A stretch of DNA of 37,291 nt, taken from the NCBI GenBank assembly GCA_019594055.1, contig JAFDTY010000009.1, positions 1-37,291 of the forward strand. Direction: 5' to 3'. Shown piece by piece: positions 37,115-37,291 of the stretch. A program made the position numbers and the translations under genes. Within the stretch, counting starts at the first letter, position 1. Each line of letters begins with the position of its first letter. This stretch comes from Candidatus Haladaptatiplasma halalkaliphilum. GTDB taxonomy: Archaea; Thermoplasmatota; Thermoplasmata; Halarchaeoplasmatales; Halarchaeoplasmataceae. The notes below the pieces were generated by a model. That model did no database searches and was not told where the DNA came from. It was given only the letters and a program-made list of their open reading frames with translations.

Positions 37115-37291
37115 TTTTTTTTATTCCGAACGCATGTGAGGAATGAAAAAATAAGCAGAATCGTAGATTGTGTGGGATTTTTTTTATTCCGAACGCATGT
37201 GAGGAATGAAAAAATAAGCAGAATCGTAGATTGTGTGGGATTTTTTTTATTCCGAACGCATGTGAGGAATGAAAAAATAAGCAGAATCGTA
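37115..37291. repeat. Exact 63-bp tandem repeat, 2 full copies plus 51 bp, cut by the window end
   Basis: Unit ttttttttattccgaacgcatgtgaggaatgaaaaaataagcagaatcgtagattgtgtggga; CCGAACGC at 37126, 37189 and 37252 (spacing 63, 63); copies identical over their whole length. Confidence 0.97.

Noticed and set aside
37115-37291. CRISPR array (63-bp period, partly palindromic repeat)
   Set aside because: The whole 63-bp unit is identical between copies, with no variable spacers, and no cas genes are in the window.

Overview
The window reads as an archaeal, euryarchaeote-like chromosomal segment, possibly Thermoplasmatota-related; that placement is inference from gene content. It is densely coding on both strands, with TATA boxes upstream of several genes. 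From left to right it contains: (i) a cell-surface/glycan block (two secreted parallel beta-helix proteins, one cut by the window edge and absent from the ORF track; a Wzx-like flippase; a DUF354 protein; a sulfatase); (ii) GNAT, Nudix, a TPR membrane protein, gamma-carbonic-anhydrase-like and PRC-barrel proteins; (iii) an eight-gene Mrp/Mbh-type Na+/H+ antiporter module without an adjacent hydrogenase; (iv) an information-processing block (Orc1/Cdc6 with a possible origin, signal peptidase, TBP, ferritin-like protein, dCMP deaminase, a 55-aa ferredoxin absent from the ORF track, TFB, Gar1, prepilin peptidase, NadC, beta-CASP RNase, DacZ-like c-di-AMP synthase, RNase Z, Hef, a TrmB-like regulator, thioredoxin, Trm-G10-like methyltransferase); (v) a site-2 protease fused to an extracellular domain, two tandem pilin-like proteins, DUF488, and an RHH regulator with an operator-like palindrome. 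The right edge is an exact 63-bp tandem repeat (2.8 copies) containing a hairpin. Most of the window is ordinary archaeal core genome. The signals least explained by the gene annotation are the 63-bp repeat, an inverted repeat bracketing the tbp TATA box, the putative origin, an apparently frameshifted cysteine-containing small gene, and two apparent CTG starts. I found no rRNA, tRNA, transposase or true CRISPR array.
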